NCBI GenBank assembly: GCA_011033025.1
Contig: WFMF01000127.1
Location: forward strand, 310,001-374,000
Length of the DNA stretch: 64,000 nt
Direction of reading: 5' to 3'
Source of the DNA: Beroe forskalii
Lineage: Eukaryota; Ctenophora; Nuda; Beroida; Beroidae
Shown here: positions 49,701 through 59,364 of the stretch, one piece after another
Layout of the letters: each line of letters begins with the position of its first letter
How positions within the stretch are numbered: the stretch's first letter is position 1
Translations under genes and position numbers: made by a program
The notes under the pieces: generated by a model
What the model saw: the letters and a program-made list of their open reading frames with translations, nothing else
Database searches by the model: none
Told to the model about the DNA's origin: nothing

Positions 49701-52700
49701 TCCGTTCTACGTTACATTCGATGGGTCTGAATTCGAATTCAAGGGTGACTGTAAGTACAACTTCTTCAACTGCGATGAGATAAAGATGTACGCTGATCAT
49801 GAGAAGGATAAGGCTAGCAGCAAGACAAAGTCTATCGATGTGAGTTGACATCTTTTTATCATTTATTTATTTAGTCTTTTTTTATAATTTTCATCGATTT
49901 TTAACTTTTCAGCCTGATTGTCTTGACCCCTTGATTCAAGGAATATTCTTGGAAGTTCAAACACCAGGAGAGATATATTATTTCGATTCTGTTGAAAATT
50001 CCTGTAATTATTACCAATTTATAACTTCCTTTCCGTAGATTCTCTTCAAGACCGATACTTTCGTTATGGACGGTGGTAAAGTAACTCTGAACGGAGCCAC
50101 AATAACCGTGCCCATGCACAAGACTTACGGGGATGGTGCCAAACTCTCCGTTGAGAATCTCGGTGTGTAAAAATTCCCTGGAATGTGATGAGAATCAAAT
50201 GCAAAGAATTCTATTAATTCTTATTTTCGCCGAACTCCTACGTGAGCTGCGCACGATTACGCCGCGCACGAAAAATCCGTAGGAGTTTGACGCGCCACCG
50301 TTAGAATGTGAGAATTTGGAAAGGAGAGACCCTTACTAACGTTTATTAACAAAGTAAATATATTCCAGGAAACAAGTACGTGCTTAAGATCGTCCACGAC
50401 GGAAAGGACCCTATGATAGAGTTGGAATGGAACAAGGTGTCCGCCTACTCCGTCACAGCTCACGGAACCTGCAAGGGATTCTCCGGTGGAATGTGTGGAT
50501 CGTGGGATGATAATAAGAAGAATGATTTCACTGGACCTGATGGAAAGGTCCTCAAGACGTGAGTATAAAACTTAGGTCTCGATTTTCTGAGGAATTGCCT
50601 GAACTAAACCCAATTCTCAGCTTTAAACAGAAATTTCTGCAGTCTAGATAGTCATTATCACGCACCATTTAACCATGAATTCGAAGTCCTCTGCTTCTCT
50701 TAAAATAATTCTCTCCTCTCAAGACTGCTGAAGAGTTCGGAACTGCCTGGGCTGTTGACGACGAAGCTGACTGCCCTGAACCTCCCCCACCTGAGGATGT
50801 CTGTACAGACTTCGGACTGGAGGCAGACAAACCAGGATATGTCAAATATGTGGAGGATGTCCTCGGAGGTACGCGGATTATTGATATATCAAAGGAAGTT
50901 GGTTTGCCGTTTGAAGATTTGAAAAAGTGAACAGCGAAACAATAAAATTGTCCAAATATAACACTCACAATTTCGCGTCCACATAAATTCATATTTTGAA
51001 TCCTCGGAGCTAAACCGTTCAAGAACTGCGACGGAAAAGTCGACATGGCTGGTCGAGTTGAGGAGATAGTTCAGAATATCTGCAACTGTTTGGGAGATTT
51101 GGGTTGTGCTTGTGATATGTTCGATCAGATTGCTAAGGAGTGCACTGCTAAAGGGAGTAACGCTGAGGGATGGGAGAACAAGAACAAGGAACATTCGTGC
51201 AGTGAGTGCTAAGTATATTACCAGGGTTGATTATAAATTATTTCCTTGAGATTTACCACGAAGAATATGCAATTTATATTCCCTGAATTTGCAATTAATA
51301 TTGCCTGAATTTGCAGTTTTCCTATGAAAGTATATCCCCTGACCATATAATCCTACCTCAGAGCCGCAGTGTCCCGATGGATCCAACTACCAGACCGGAC
51401 CTAAACCCGTACCGTCGTGCGGTAACCCAGACGGAGGTGGCAAGACCCAGACCGCCTGCTTCTGTCCTGAAGGACAGGTAATGTGAACAATTCATTAGTT
51501 GCTTGCGCTATGATGAATACATGGAGGGGAATATTATCTCGCCTAACGCCTTGTGGACGTTGGAGAATCATCGTTTTTCAGCAATTTGATTAGAGAATTG
51601 CCCTACATCCTGTGTTCAATGTATCAGAACGATATTCGAACAAAATTGCTTCGCTTCACTCGTCTGTTAGTTTTAATAAGATGATCTCTGACAGGTCCTC
51701 GAGGATGAGAAGTGTGTGGATGTTGGGGAGTGTGGCTGCGAGTACGGTGGCAAGCTCTTCGAGGTGAGCAGCAATATGATTCTACGACGGAAGTTCGAAC
51801 TTAATGAGCAGTTCTGACTTCCGTCGCCAAAAATTATAGAAATGTTCCAACGACGGAAGGAAGTTCGACTTACCCTTCCACTTGTTGTTCACTTTTTACT
51901 TATAGCTACTGTTTTACATAATATTCTTAACATACTTTTTCTTCGCTTTTTAATTACTTTCTCAACCTTTTTACTTTCATGGAAGTCTGACATTACATGT
52001 TGTAACTTGACTCGATATTATATTTCTATTTTCTTAACCTTGTCTGCTCCAGATTGGAGCTAAGTTTGACAAGCCCGAGGAGTGCCTGTCATGTAGGTGC
52101 AAGGATGACGGAGAAGACTGCGAGGAAATCACTTGCAAAACCAAGTGCAAGGATGTGAGTTCTTCCAATTAGATATTTCATTGACAAATTGTATTGATTA
52201 TATCAATTGGCTCATCTTGAATTTTTGGATTCATCAGTACGCCTACTAAGAATCCTAAGGCCTCTCATACAATATTTTTTCGCCTAATAGATTCCTTTGC
52301 TCATATTTCCCTTCCCTAGGATCACGAAATGTATCCAATCAGCGAACGAGTTTGCCGTCAACTCGCTCGCTGATTGGCCAATGTCAAATGGACCTATGGG
52401 TAAACTAACATGCTGTCCCCAGGATGAGATTGAAGTGGATGTGGAAGGTGAATGCTGCCCCGAATGTCTGGCTGACTGGGTGGAGGCTGTTAACCCTGAT
52501 GCTGAGGGAGAGCAAGGAGAGCCTCTTGAACTGACGTGTAAGGTGGAAGGTGTGGATGTAGCTGCTGGGGATGTCACATGGTGAGATATTTTATATTCTA
52601 CCTTAGTACACGAAATTAAGTAAGCAGAAAATTAAGCACTCCAGCCGCCAAAAATGCTTAATTTGATGTAACTTAGTAATGTGCTTTCTTAATTAATTGG

Positions 52701-55700
52701 TCCGACATTATATGCGTTCTTAATTTAGTTCAGAATCAAATCAAAATTTGCGATAATCAAGCAAGGAAAAACTGATGCAGAAGTAATACACCTGATATCG
52801 ATTATATTAAGGATATTCAGCTTGCTTCATCACTTACTGTAATATCGTGATAGTCGAAATCTCAAAGAATTTTGCTTAGCCTCTAGATCTGAACAAATCT
52901 TCTATGTTTTCTGAGCAAAAGGAATTTTCGGCATATTTTCCAAGTTCTCCTGCAAAAATATTCCTACCAGTACCATAGATATTGCAGATGCTTAAGTAGA
53001 TGTAACGCTTAAGTAAGCTCAAGCCCTTACACGCACGACCAATCTCCAAGTCTTTTGGTTTCTTGGAAACAGAAGAAGCAAGGAAGATAATAATCAATGG
53101 GTGAAAGGAAGCTGGTATTCTCAGAGCGATTCAGGAGTGTAGAAATCCATCAGTTGACCACTGACCAGCTACTAGATCCGTTCTCAAAAATTCAAATTTG
53201 TGATTAAAGACGCCCAATGGATCGTTGATATTTACTTAATGACAAAATTTGGTCACTTAAATGAAAATGGTCTCATTCTTGCTGCCGAAATTTAACTCGA
53301 ATAAAATAATTAGGTGCAGGAAATTAAGAAAGCATTAAATTAAGTAGCATAAAATTAAGCACTGAGGTCACAAAAAATGCTTAATTTGGTGCTGCGTAAT
53401 ATTGTGCCTTCTTAATTTTCGGAGTTCTTAATTTCCTGTACTAAGGTAGTTAAAATCAATAACAAGATTAATGAATAATTAGGACTTTCTTGTTTTGTTT
53501 ACAACTTTTTCGTTTTGTCCCTCACGCACCCTCTAAAAACCATGGCAGTTCTCGTCCCATTTTCCTGGCTGATTTTCCTCTCCGTGAATTCATTAAACCG
53601 TCTCCGTGAATTCATTAAAAAACCGTCCCTCCTCCCACAGTGAGAAGGTCAAATTGAACAATTAATTACCTAATCAAAAGTTCCCACGGTATCAGAGCCG
53701 CGCGCGCGATCCGACAACTTTGTCACATAATTTGTTCCGCGCCCGACGCAAATGTTCCGAAATTTCGAAATGTCCCAAATTTTGGCAAGTTGAGTGGTCA
53801 TATAAATGACCCAATTAAATGGCCATTTGATTAACCCAATTACCTCCAGGATTCGAAACCCTGGCAACGAAGACGTTACCAACGTAAAGAAACAGTACAC
53901 GGTCTCCGGGGATGGACTTACTCTTACCATCAAGAAGATGGATGCTAAACGTACCGGTAATTGCGATCAGATTCCAACCTATTTGAAAGGGACATGTTTT
54001 TGTATTTTAATCACGTATTCAACTTCTTACTTCAGCATCACCGCTTGATGTTGATTTAATCGACTCAGATTTTTGGAATGAAGTGGAAATCAGGAAATGA
54101 AACTTCACACATGTATTTGATTCAAAACTTACTTGTAACAGCGTTTTAGCTTACCCATAGGTTCATTTGGCATTGACCAATCAGGGCGCGAGTTAACAGT
54201 CAACTCGCGCCATGATTGGCCGTCCTAACAACCCCCTATCTTGACAGGAGAGTACAAGTGTGTGGTAACTAAGGACGGCAAGTCCTCTGAAGACATTGAC
54301 CAATCAGGGCGCGAGTTGACTTTAAACTAGCGCTCTGATTGGTCAATATCTGAGTTTACAATGTCCTATCTTTTCAGGAGAGTACAAGTGTGTGGTTACT
54401 AAGGACGGCAAGTCGTCAGAAGGTGTGTTCGACGTGACTCTACCGCCTGTAGAGGAGGATCTTATTGAGGCTGTAGAGAAGAAGATAGACTTCACTGCTG
54501 GACAAGCCATCAAGGCAGAGGTGAGGGGATATTAGATTTTATAGATAGACTTCACTGCTGGACAAGCCATCAAGGCAGAGGTGAGAGGGGAAAATTAGAT
54601 CTCGTTACATGAGCAATCAAAGCAGAGATGGGGGGATATTAGATTTAATGAGAACGGCACAGTTGTAGAATTTGGAAGCAATGGAAGAATGAAAGGACCG
54701 CTTGTTTCTTGAATATTTGTACTTTTTCTCTGCCACTTTAAATATTTTCAAATTTTCGTCTGTCACTCTCAATAACAATCTGATAATTATTTCAGTGCAA
54801 GATCCTTGCTCCAGTTACCGAGATCACATGGAAATGCAACGGAAAGACGATGAAGTCTAAAGGCAACGTCAATATTGTTGTCAAAAGTGAGTCCTGATTT
54901 GGAATTGTCCTGATTTGGAATTGTGCCAAAAGTAGCCGACTTGTACCCCTCTATCGATAACCAATGGGCTCATTATTAGAAAGATAATCACTAAGTGATC
55001 TTTATAAATGCTTATGTCAATTTGATAAGTTCCAAATTGTGAGAAAATATGAGTTCTAATTTATTTCATTTTTCCATTTTCCTCAGAGTCTCTCACCAGA
55101 CTGGTAATTGATCCCGCTTCTACTGACGATGCCGGAACTTGCGAGTGTTCGGCTAAGGGAACTGGAACAGAAGATTCAGATGAAATCGAAATCTCTGGTG
55201 AAGAGAGCGATTCATATCTTCTGTCAATTTGCATTGCAATTGTAACTCAAATTGTTGTAACTTCCGATTGGTCCATTTATGAATTTACCATTTCTTCAAG
55301 TTTTAAGTTTCCACAATTCCATCTAAATTTTCTGATCCAATTATTCCTTGGCACTCCTCCAACTTTACCCATCTTCAGAGAGTGAGGTTATCTTCACTCC
55401 TGTAAACGACCCCGTGGAGTGCATGGAGAAGACGAAGAAGAGCTGCTTCTTGGAGTGGAAGATCGAGGATACTTCTGGAAATGTTAGTCACACCATTGCA
55501 TTTTTTGATTCATTCGAGTATGACACCAGCATAAATTTTATTAGCATTTTCTTCCCTTCTGCATGGCTCCCTGCAATACTCTTTCCACTCCTTTCAGTTC
55601 CTTTATATCTCTCCTTTACCCTCGATTTGACCACTGTCATATCTTCAGAAAATCAAGGACAACGACGTAGCAATCTGCAAGTGGAATAACGGCAAGACCA

Positions 55701-56774
55701 GCGGCTGCAAGACCAGCAAGCTGAAGGGAGACAAGTATCAGAGGAAGTTCGGAAAGAAGAGGAAGGTCGCAATGAGCGGGCAATACGTGTAAGTTTAATA
55801 ACAACTTGGCTATTGATTTATTTGCCAATAGGTGTAAGTAAAAGCTATTGATTAAGTGGCCGATGGGTGTAAATTTGGATAAAAAATGCTGTTGATTTGG
55901 TGCATGTTATTCTGCTATCGCGGTATAAGCGGATCCAATTTAGCCTCTTTCCCACTTTAGACTTTAGTCAGCATGTTTCGTGACCGGTGACCAAATAAGG
56001 CAAACTCTTGCTTGTTTGGAGCCCTTGTGGTACGTTCTGCACATATTCCTAGACGTAACGGTGGCGTGTCCAACTCATATGTGCGCGGATTATTCTTGAA
56101 CGGCGTGATCATGCACGGCTCACTGGCAATAAATGACAGGCAGAGAGACGCGCACGATTACGCCGCGCATGAAAAAGCCCCGCACGAAGTATTTCGACAA
56201 GCCCCTGTAATATCTAACTGCTGAACAGGGGCAGAACTGTCAAATCGCAACGTCGAATAATTGTATTTGTTGCATCTTGAGTCGTGTGCCAATTGACAGG
56301 CTGACCATGACACGTATCTGTGCGTACATGACACTGATTTTATAGACTTCAGGTATATAATCATCACGTTCATGTACACGAATCGTGCGACTTAGAAATT
56401 TCACAATTTTTCTCCTCTCCCGATGTCTTCACAGTGGCTTGATGCATGACCTATCATTGTGGTGGGACGCTAATTATGAATTTCCAGAAACTATAAAACG
56501 CCTTGTGGATCTATATGCTGAAGCTGTGCATGTGCTGCAAAAGTTTCCTTGTAATAAGTTTCCTGTAACTATATGTTTGCAATACAGTGCTGTGTTTACG
56601 AAGGACGGTGAAGAGATTGTCTCTGATCCCATCGATCTTCTCGTGGTGAAGAACCCAGACAAGGGAAAAGGCAAGGAAGACAAGGGAGACAAGAAGGATA
56701 AGGAGGACAAGGGAGATAAGAAAGACAAAGGTGATAAGAAAGACAAAGGCGATAAGAAGAAAAACAAGGATTAA
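41474..56774 (+). CDS. Secreted multidomain protein with LamG-like, VWD-C8-TIL-VWC and Ig domains, 36 exons
   Basis: Exons: 41474-41502, 41970-42111, 42365-42537, 42981-43106, 43382-43474, 43646-43749, 43882-44029, 44253-44365, 44551-44682, 45005-45146, 45637-45761, 45977-46079, 46439-46542, 46753-46846, 47124-47193, 47374-47494, 48339-48509, 48678-48817, 48900-49149, 49371-49521, 49697-49839, 50039-50162, 50369-50547 (or 50558), 50724-50868, 51010-51201, 51362-51477, 51695-51763, 52053-52154, 52423-52580, 53850-53956, 54378-54520, 54796-54886, 55087-55197, 55379-55482, 55649-55788, 56588-56774. About 1545 residues. Phases agree at all but two joints: 43106/43382 is off by one, and 50547/50724 works only with a weak donor. 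The two VWD units suggest a gel-forming or matrix protein, and the Ig domains protein binding in the extracellular matrix. VWD-Ig proteins of this mix are not standard vertebrate mucins. The module entries below give the detail. Confidence 0.9.
41590..41980 (+). repeat. Array of tandem 3' splice acceptor copies
   Basis: The true acceptor of exon 2 is CCCCCAG/ATTGCCAGC at 41963-41978. The 370 bp upstream contain about eight more copies or near copies of CCCAGATTGCCAGCTCCCTA, e.g. at about 41602, 41636, 41685, 41718, 41760, 41827 and 41866, with CTCCCTAATCCCCCAA filler. Confidence 0.85.
42214..42336. repeat. 13-bp intronic minisatellite
   Basis: About nine copies of CAAATAATATTTT (with CAAATA/GAAATA variants), ending about 29 bp before the acceptor of exon 42365-42537. 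Confidence 0.9.
42778..42952. mobile_element. Pair of MITE-like inverted repeats, TGACGTCA family
   Basis: Left copy AATTAGCGGTTCACGAAG...TTGAACCGCCTATTTTTCTT and right copy GAAAAAGACGGTTCAACGTC...ATGACGTCATCCTACCCGCC share GCGGCGTTTA at 42841 and 42944. They end 29 bp before exon 42981-43106. Confidence 0.65.
43882..48509 (+). CDS. Module 2 of the secreted protein: first Cys-rich, VWD, C8, TIL and VWC unit (exons 7-17)
   Basis: Exon 7 is a Cys-rich linker (TCTCDAAGGMSCKCGATLTC). The VWD domain starts CISSGDPHYKSFDGKYFDFH, runs through GQCTYQAASCDDFK, and ends with the diagnostic CADITEGLCGNWNGNAGDEF (45637-45761). C8 follows in exons 12-14 (WDPCKDISETARAEAMELCS; CATDVCNCFIDE; SCACSQFDVYASSCINNGID). 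TIL is in exons 15-16 (CPEGQVYNAKGPTPVPTC; GCFCPNGQFLQDGVCVGANQ). The VWC-like exon 17 has ECEECVCKDGGEMTCSPFEC and ends ECCPKCLAGWVE. These units form disulfide-linked polymers in von Willebrand factor, mucins and otogelin-like proteins; polymerisation here is inferred. Confidence 0.9.
45238..45622. repeat. 16-bp intronic minisatellite
   Basis: About 23 copies of CACTCTGACACCACTT, with CACCCTGACACCACTT variants, filling the intron before exon 45637-45761. Confidence 0.95.
47515..47845. repeat. 16-bp intronic minisatellite containing a copied donor site
   Basis: About 18 copies of GGTATTTTCTATATTT. One copy at 47773-47792 reads TTTTCTATAACGTGAGTATT, matching the exon 16 donor (TCTTCTATAAC/GTGAGTAC at 47484-47501). 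Confidence 0.85.
48678..49149 (+). CDS. Module 3 of the secreted protein: first Ig domain (exons 18-19)
   Basis: An I-set-like Ig domain: VTVKQGQNIELTCSV (B-strand Cys), IKWYKDGEEI (C-strand Trp), then VLKVKKSEVDDDGTYTCEAT (F strand with D.G.Y.C). The two exons split the domain between the C and E strands, the usual place for an Ig intron. The exon 19 acceptor (CGTTTGAG/A) is unusual in ending GAG but keeps the domain intact. Confidence 0.85.
49371..52580 (+). CDS. Module 4 of the secreted protein: second VWD, C8, TIL and VWC unit (exons 20-29)
   Basis: Exon 20 is Cys-rich (CTCDQTGEHECQCADDGEEC). The second VWD reads DPFYVTFDGSEFEFKGDCKY, then GMCGSWDDNKKNDFTGPDGK in place of GLCGNxNGxxxDDF. 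C8 is CNCLGDLGCACDMFDQIAKE, TIL is CPDGSNYQTGPKPVPSC..ACFCPEGQVLEDEKCVDVGEC, and VWC-like is CLSCRCKDDGEDCEEITC then ECCPECLADWVEAVNPD, which leads straight into the second Ig domain as ECCPKCLAGWVEALNP does into the first. The two units have the same order and boundary wording, so they arose by internal duplication. Confidence 0.88.
50226..50306. mobile_element. MITE-like inverted repeat, GCGCACGATTAC family
   Basis: CGAACTCCTACGTGAGCTGC, GCACGATTACGCCGCGCACG, AAAAATCCGTAGGAGTTTGA, CGCGCCACCGTTA. The inverted pair AACTCCTACG/CGTAGGAGTT frames the core. Intronic, 60 bp before exon 50369. Confidence 0.65.
52329..52384. mobile_element. Short inverted repeat, CCAATCAG/CGCGAG family
   Basis: ATGTATCCAATCAGCGAACG, AGTTTGCCGTCAACTCGCTC, GCTGATTGGCCAATGT. 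A hairpin ending 39 bp before exon 52423-52580. Confidence 0.7.
52423..56774 (+). CDS. Module 5 of the secreted protein: further Ig domains and Lys/Asp tail (exons 29-36)
   Basis: Ig 2 (exons 29-31): GEPLELTCKVEGVDVAAGDV, TWIRNPG, MDAKRTGEYKCVVTKDG. Ig 3 (exons 31-33): KIDFTAGQAIKAECKILAP, ITWKCNGKTMKSKGNV, STDDAGTCECSAKGTG. A more divergent Ig-like part (exons 34-36): VECMEKTKKSCFLEWKIED, SGQYVAVFTKDGEEIVSDPI. The C-terminus is a charged repeat of DKGDKKDKGDKK type ending KKNKD and TAA at 56774. The first ATG-initiated frame listed at 56385 is not the exon start; the exon begins at the acceptor at 56587 (TTTGCAATACAG). Confidence 0.85.
54170..54421. repeat. Tandem duplication of hairpin, acceptor and exon start
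   Basis: Two units of about 120 bp: each has a CATTGACCAATCAGGGCGCG hairpin (54170-54221; 54292-54349), then CCTATCTT..CAG/GAGAGTACAAG and GTGTGGTTACTAAGGACGGC. The second is the exon used (54378-54520). The first copy (acceptor at about 54247) reads into the second hairpin and has no usable donor. Confidence 0.9.
56045..56215. mobile_element. MITE-like element, GCGCACGATTAC family
   Basis: Starts TAACGGTGGCGTGTCCAACT, core GACGCGCACGATTACGCCGC then GCATGAAAAAGCCCCGCACG, ends GACAAGCCCCTGTAATATC. The longest copy seen. In the last intron of the secreted-protein gene. Confidence 0.65.
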
Positions 56775-57758
56775 GAAGATTGATTTTTTGAATATACGAA
56801 AATAAGAACGCTAAGAGTCGATTAAATTACAGAATGACTATTGAGAAATTTTAATCTGAATTTCATTTTAAATCTGGCTGGGTGGCTAAAGATTTAAGTT
56901 AACTTTTCATTTTGTTGTAATTTTCTGGGGAATATATTTTCACTTTAACTTTTAAGCAAGTTGAAATTAAAACAATGAAAGATTTTCTAACATAATATTG
57001 AAGATTGTTAATGTTATGAAGTCAAATCAAAACCAAATTCTTGTTATAATGCTGTCAATTTTGTAACTATAAAACTCTGAAGAATCAATCAATACGAATT
57101 GATGTGAGGGGATAAGATGTTAGAGGGTATATGATGTTAGAAATAGAATGTAAAATGTGAGGGGATGAGATGTTAGAAGGGAAAATGTTACTGTCAGAGG
57201 ATAAAAGTTTACTGTTAGAGAGTTAGAAGGTGAAATGTTACTTCTGCAGAAAGGCTTTGCAGTTCACGTGGCGCTAGAATTAGAAATTAGAAATTGAAAT
57301 TTGCATGGTCAAATTTCATTTGAAACGACAGACCCTGAATTAAAAGTTTGAAAAGTATGAATTTAAAAGTTAAATAAGAAACATATGGTGGGGCCAGCAA
57401 ATCTCATAATTATGCCCCACAAAATGTCCCATGCTGATTTAAAATGCTCGTGGCATCGCAGACTTCCCATTCTCCTCTGAAGACTTCCCATTCTCTACTG
57501 AAGACAGGAACTCACCACAAGGAAAATTACTCCTTTTTATCATCCTACCACCCCTCAAACAACCATTACACTGGCATAACCATTTCACTGGCATTTTATC
57601 GTGACGTCACTGTCCTTGTTAACAATACGAATATTTGTGACCACCGAACGCCTACTTTTGGCCCACACCCGCACCAACTGCATCTCATCTAAATATTGTA
57701 ATATAATAGCACAGAGAGAATGATCCTTCCCAGCCCATCATATACCCCTACCTGCCTC

Positions 57759-58235
57759 TCACGTGACCTTCAAAGTAACCTGTCACATGACCATAAATGG
57801 GCATCACGTGACCTCCAAATTCCACCACGTGACCTCCAAATATGGTCACGTGACCCTAAAATCTCCCCACGTGACAGTGTAATACAATATCTCCCTACCT
57901 GATGCCTCGCTATGATTGCACTATTATTACTGCACTTCAAGCAGTTGTTTTAATTAATATATTACATACACCAAGTATATATGAGCTCGCCGGATATAAA
58001 TAGATATAAAGATAAAGACGTCATTATCATAGGATAACATGGGGTGTTACTGACGTTTTCCCGCCTATTTTTCCACTTTTGCGCGAGTGAGAGCTGCTAG
58101 TGCGATGCCTGAGCCGGGAGAGACAACTATCATATTACAAAATAACAGTCACGTGACATAGCTTAGCTCAGATCACGTGACTAGATGCTACACGTTATAT
58201 ATATGATGGTGACGTCACGTGATGTGTCACGTGAC
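57759..58235. promoter_or_regulatory. Cluster of CACGTGAC (E-box/CLEAR-like) sites
   Basis: TCACGTGAC or GTCACGTGAC occurs at about 57759, 57804, 57826 (CACGTGAC), 57845, 57868 (CACGTGAC), 58149, 58173, 58214 (GTCACGTGA, overlapping GACGTC) and 58226. GTCACGTGAC is the known binding sequence of MiT/TFE-type bHLH-ZIP factors in vertebrates. The first five lie in a loose repeat CACGTGACCTCCAAAT of irregular spacing, so part of the cluster came from local duplication. Confidence 0.5.
58012..58073. mobile_element. MITE-like inverted repeat, TGACGTCA family
   Basis: AAAGACGTCATTATCATAGG, ATAACATGGGGTGTTACTGA, CGTTTTCCCGCCTATTTTTC. Same internal wording (CATTATCATNGNNTAACATG) as the copies at 32255 and 59636. 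Confidence 0.6.
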
Positions 58236-58369
58236 TGCGCAAGCGTTCCCCAAGCGAGCTCGGAGCTATCTCTCTCTGCTCTCGCGGAGTATATAGCTAT
58301 ATGAGCATGTACAATGCACACAGTTCACGTTATGTATAGATTGCTTGTGTGATGATATAAGCTTGACTC

Positions 58370-58470
58370 GTCGAGTATAGATATCACTGATATAAGCTTG
58401 ACTTGTCGAGTATAAGCTTGACTTGTCGAGTATAAGCTTGACTTGTCGAGTATAAGCTTGACTAGTCGAG
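58370..58470. repeat. 20-bp tandem repeat
   Basis: Five copies of ATAAGCTTGACTTGTCGAGT, the outer ones with CTAGTCGAGT or followed by ATAGATATC. Confidence 0.9.
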
Positions 58471-59364
58471 TATAGATATCCGAAACCCAATACGCTGTTG
58501 CTTGAAGTGGAAGCTGCAACCCCGACACGGACATCTGTCCGAAGAACTAATTTCAGGTTTCGGACAAATGTCCTAGAAGATTGCTTGTGTGGTCGAGTAT
58601 AGATATATTGGTGTGGTGCAGAATTAACGTCAGCAATTCGAGATGATAAAGGCGTCACATAAGCGCAATATAAATATTATTTTCGTACGTAGGTACCTCT
58701 CTATGCGGTAGCTAGAATATTCTATTCCTACCATTTTGAAAAACTCGATTTTTACCATATTTGGAGTCCAGACCCCAATCTTCGCTGAGATTCTCTCTAC
58801 ACAATGACGTCATTCTCTCATAAAGTTGTGGACAGGTTAAATAGGCTTATAGAATATAGTTCTCAGTGCCCTGTACGTTAATGTACATGGGTTGTTCTAA
58901 ATATACATTGTTTGTTGACCTTGTGTACAACGTACCTATAGTTAGGTTGGTTGGTACCTTGCATAGTTCGTAAAATGCAGAGACGCGCACATTTTGCACA
59001 ATCTGTCCAATCCGTGGGACCGCGCCCGTAGGGCGAGGGTTAAAACCAATATGAAGTATGAACCCGATCAGTCAAATATCTATGTATTATGGAAACCGAT
59101 GACAACGTCTGAGGGTTCTAAACTAGGTAAAGGTAGGTACATGTGCACCTTGCACTGCTAGTGCTCAGGTACAATGGTAGAATGCCCCATTCTCAAAAGT
59201 CCCATTCTGATCCTCTGGGGAAATCACACTGCGATTTATGATCGCTTTCATTCCTCTACGCTTCTCCGCTTTCAGTCCTGCACTTCTCTCTGCGCGCCTG
59301 TAAGCATGTACAGATGTCAGCAGAATATACATCCCTTGTAGTTGTACTCTTGTATTCAAGTCGC

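Noticed and set aside
56385-56587. Upstream part of the 56385-56774 frame as coding
   Set aside because: Intron sequence; the exon begins at the acceptor TTTGCAATACAG and joins exon 35 in phase.
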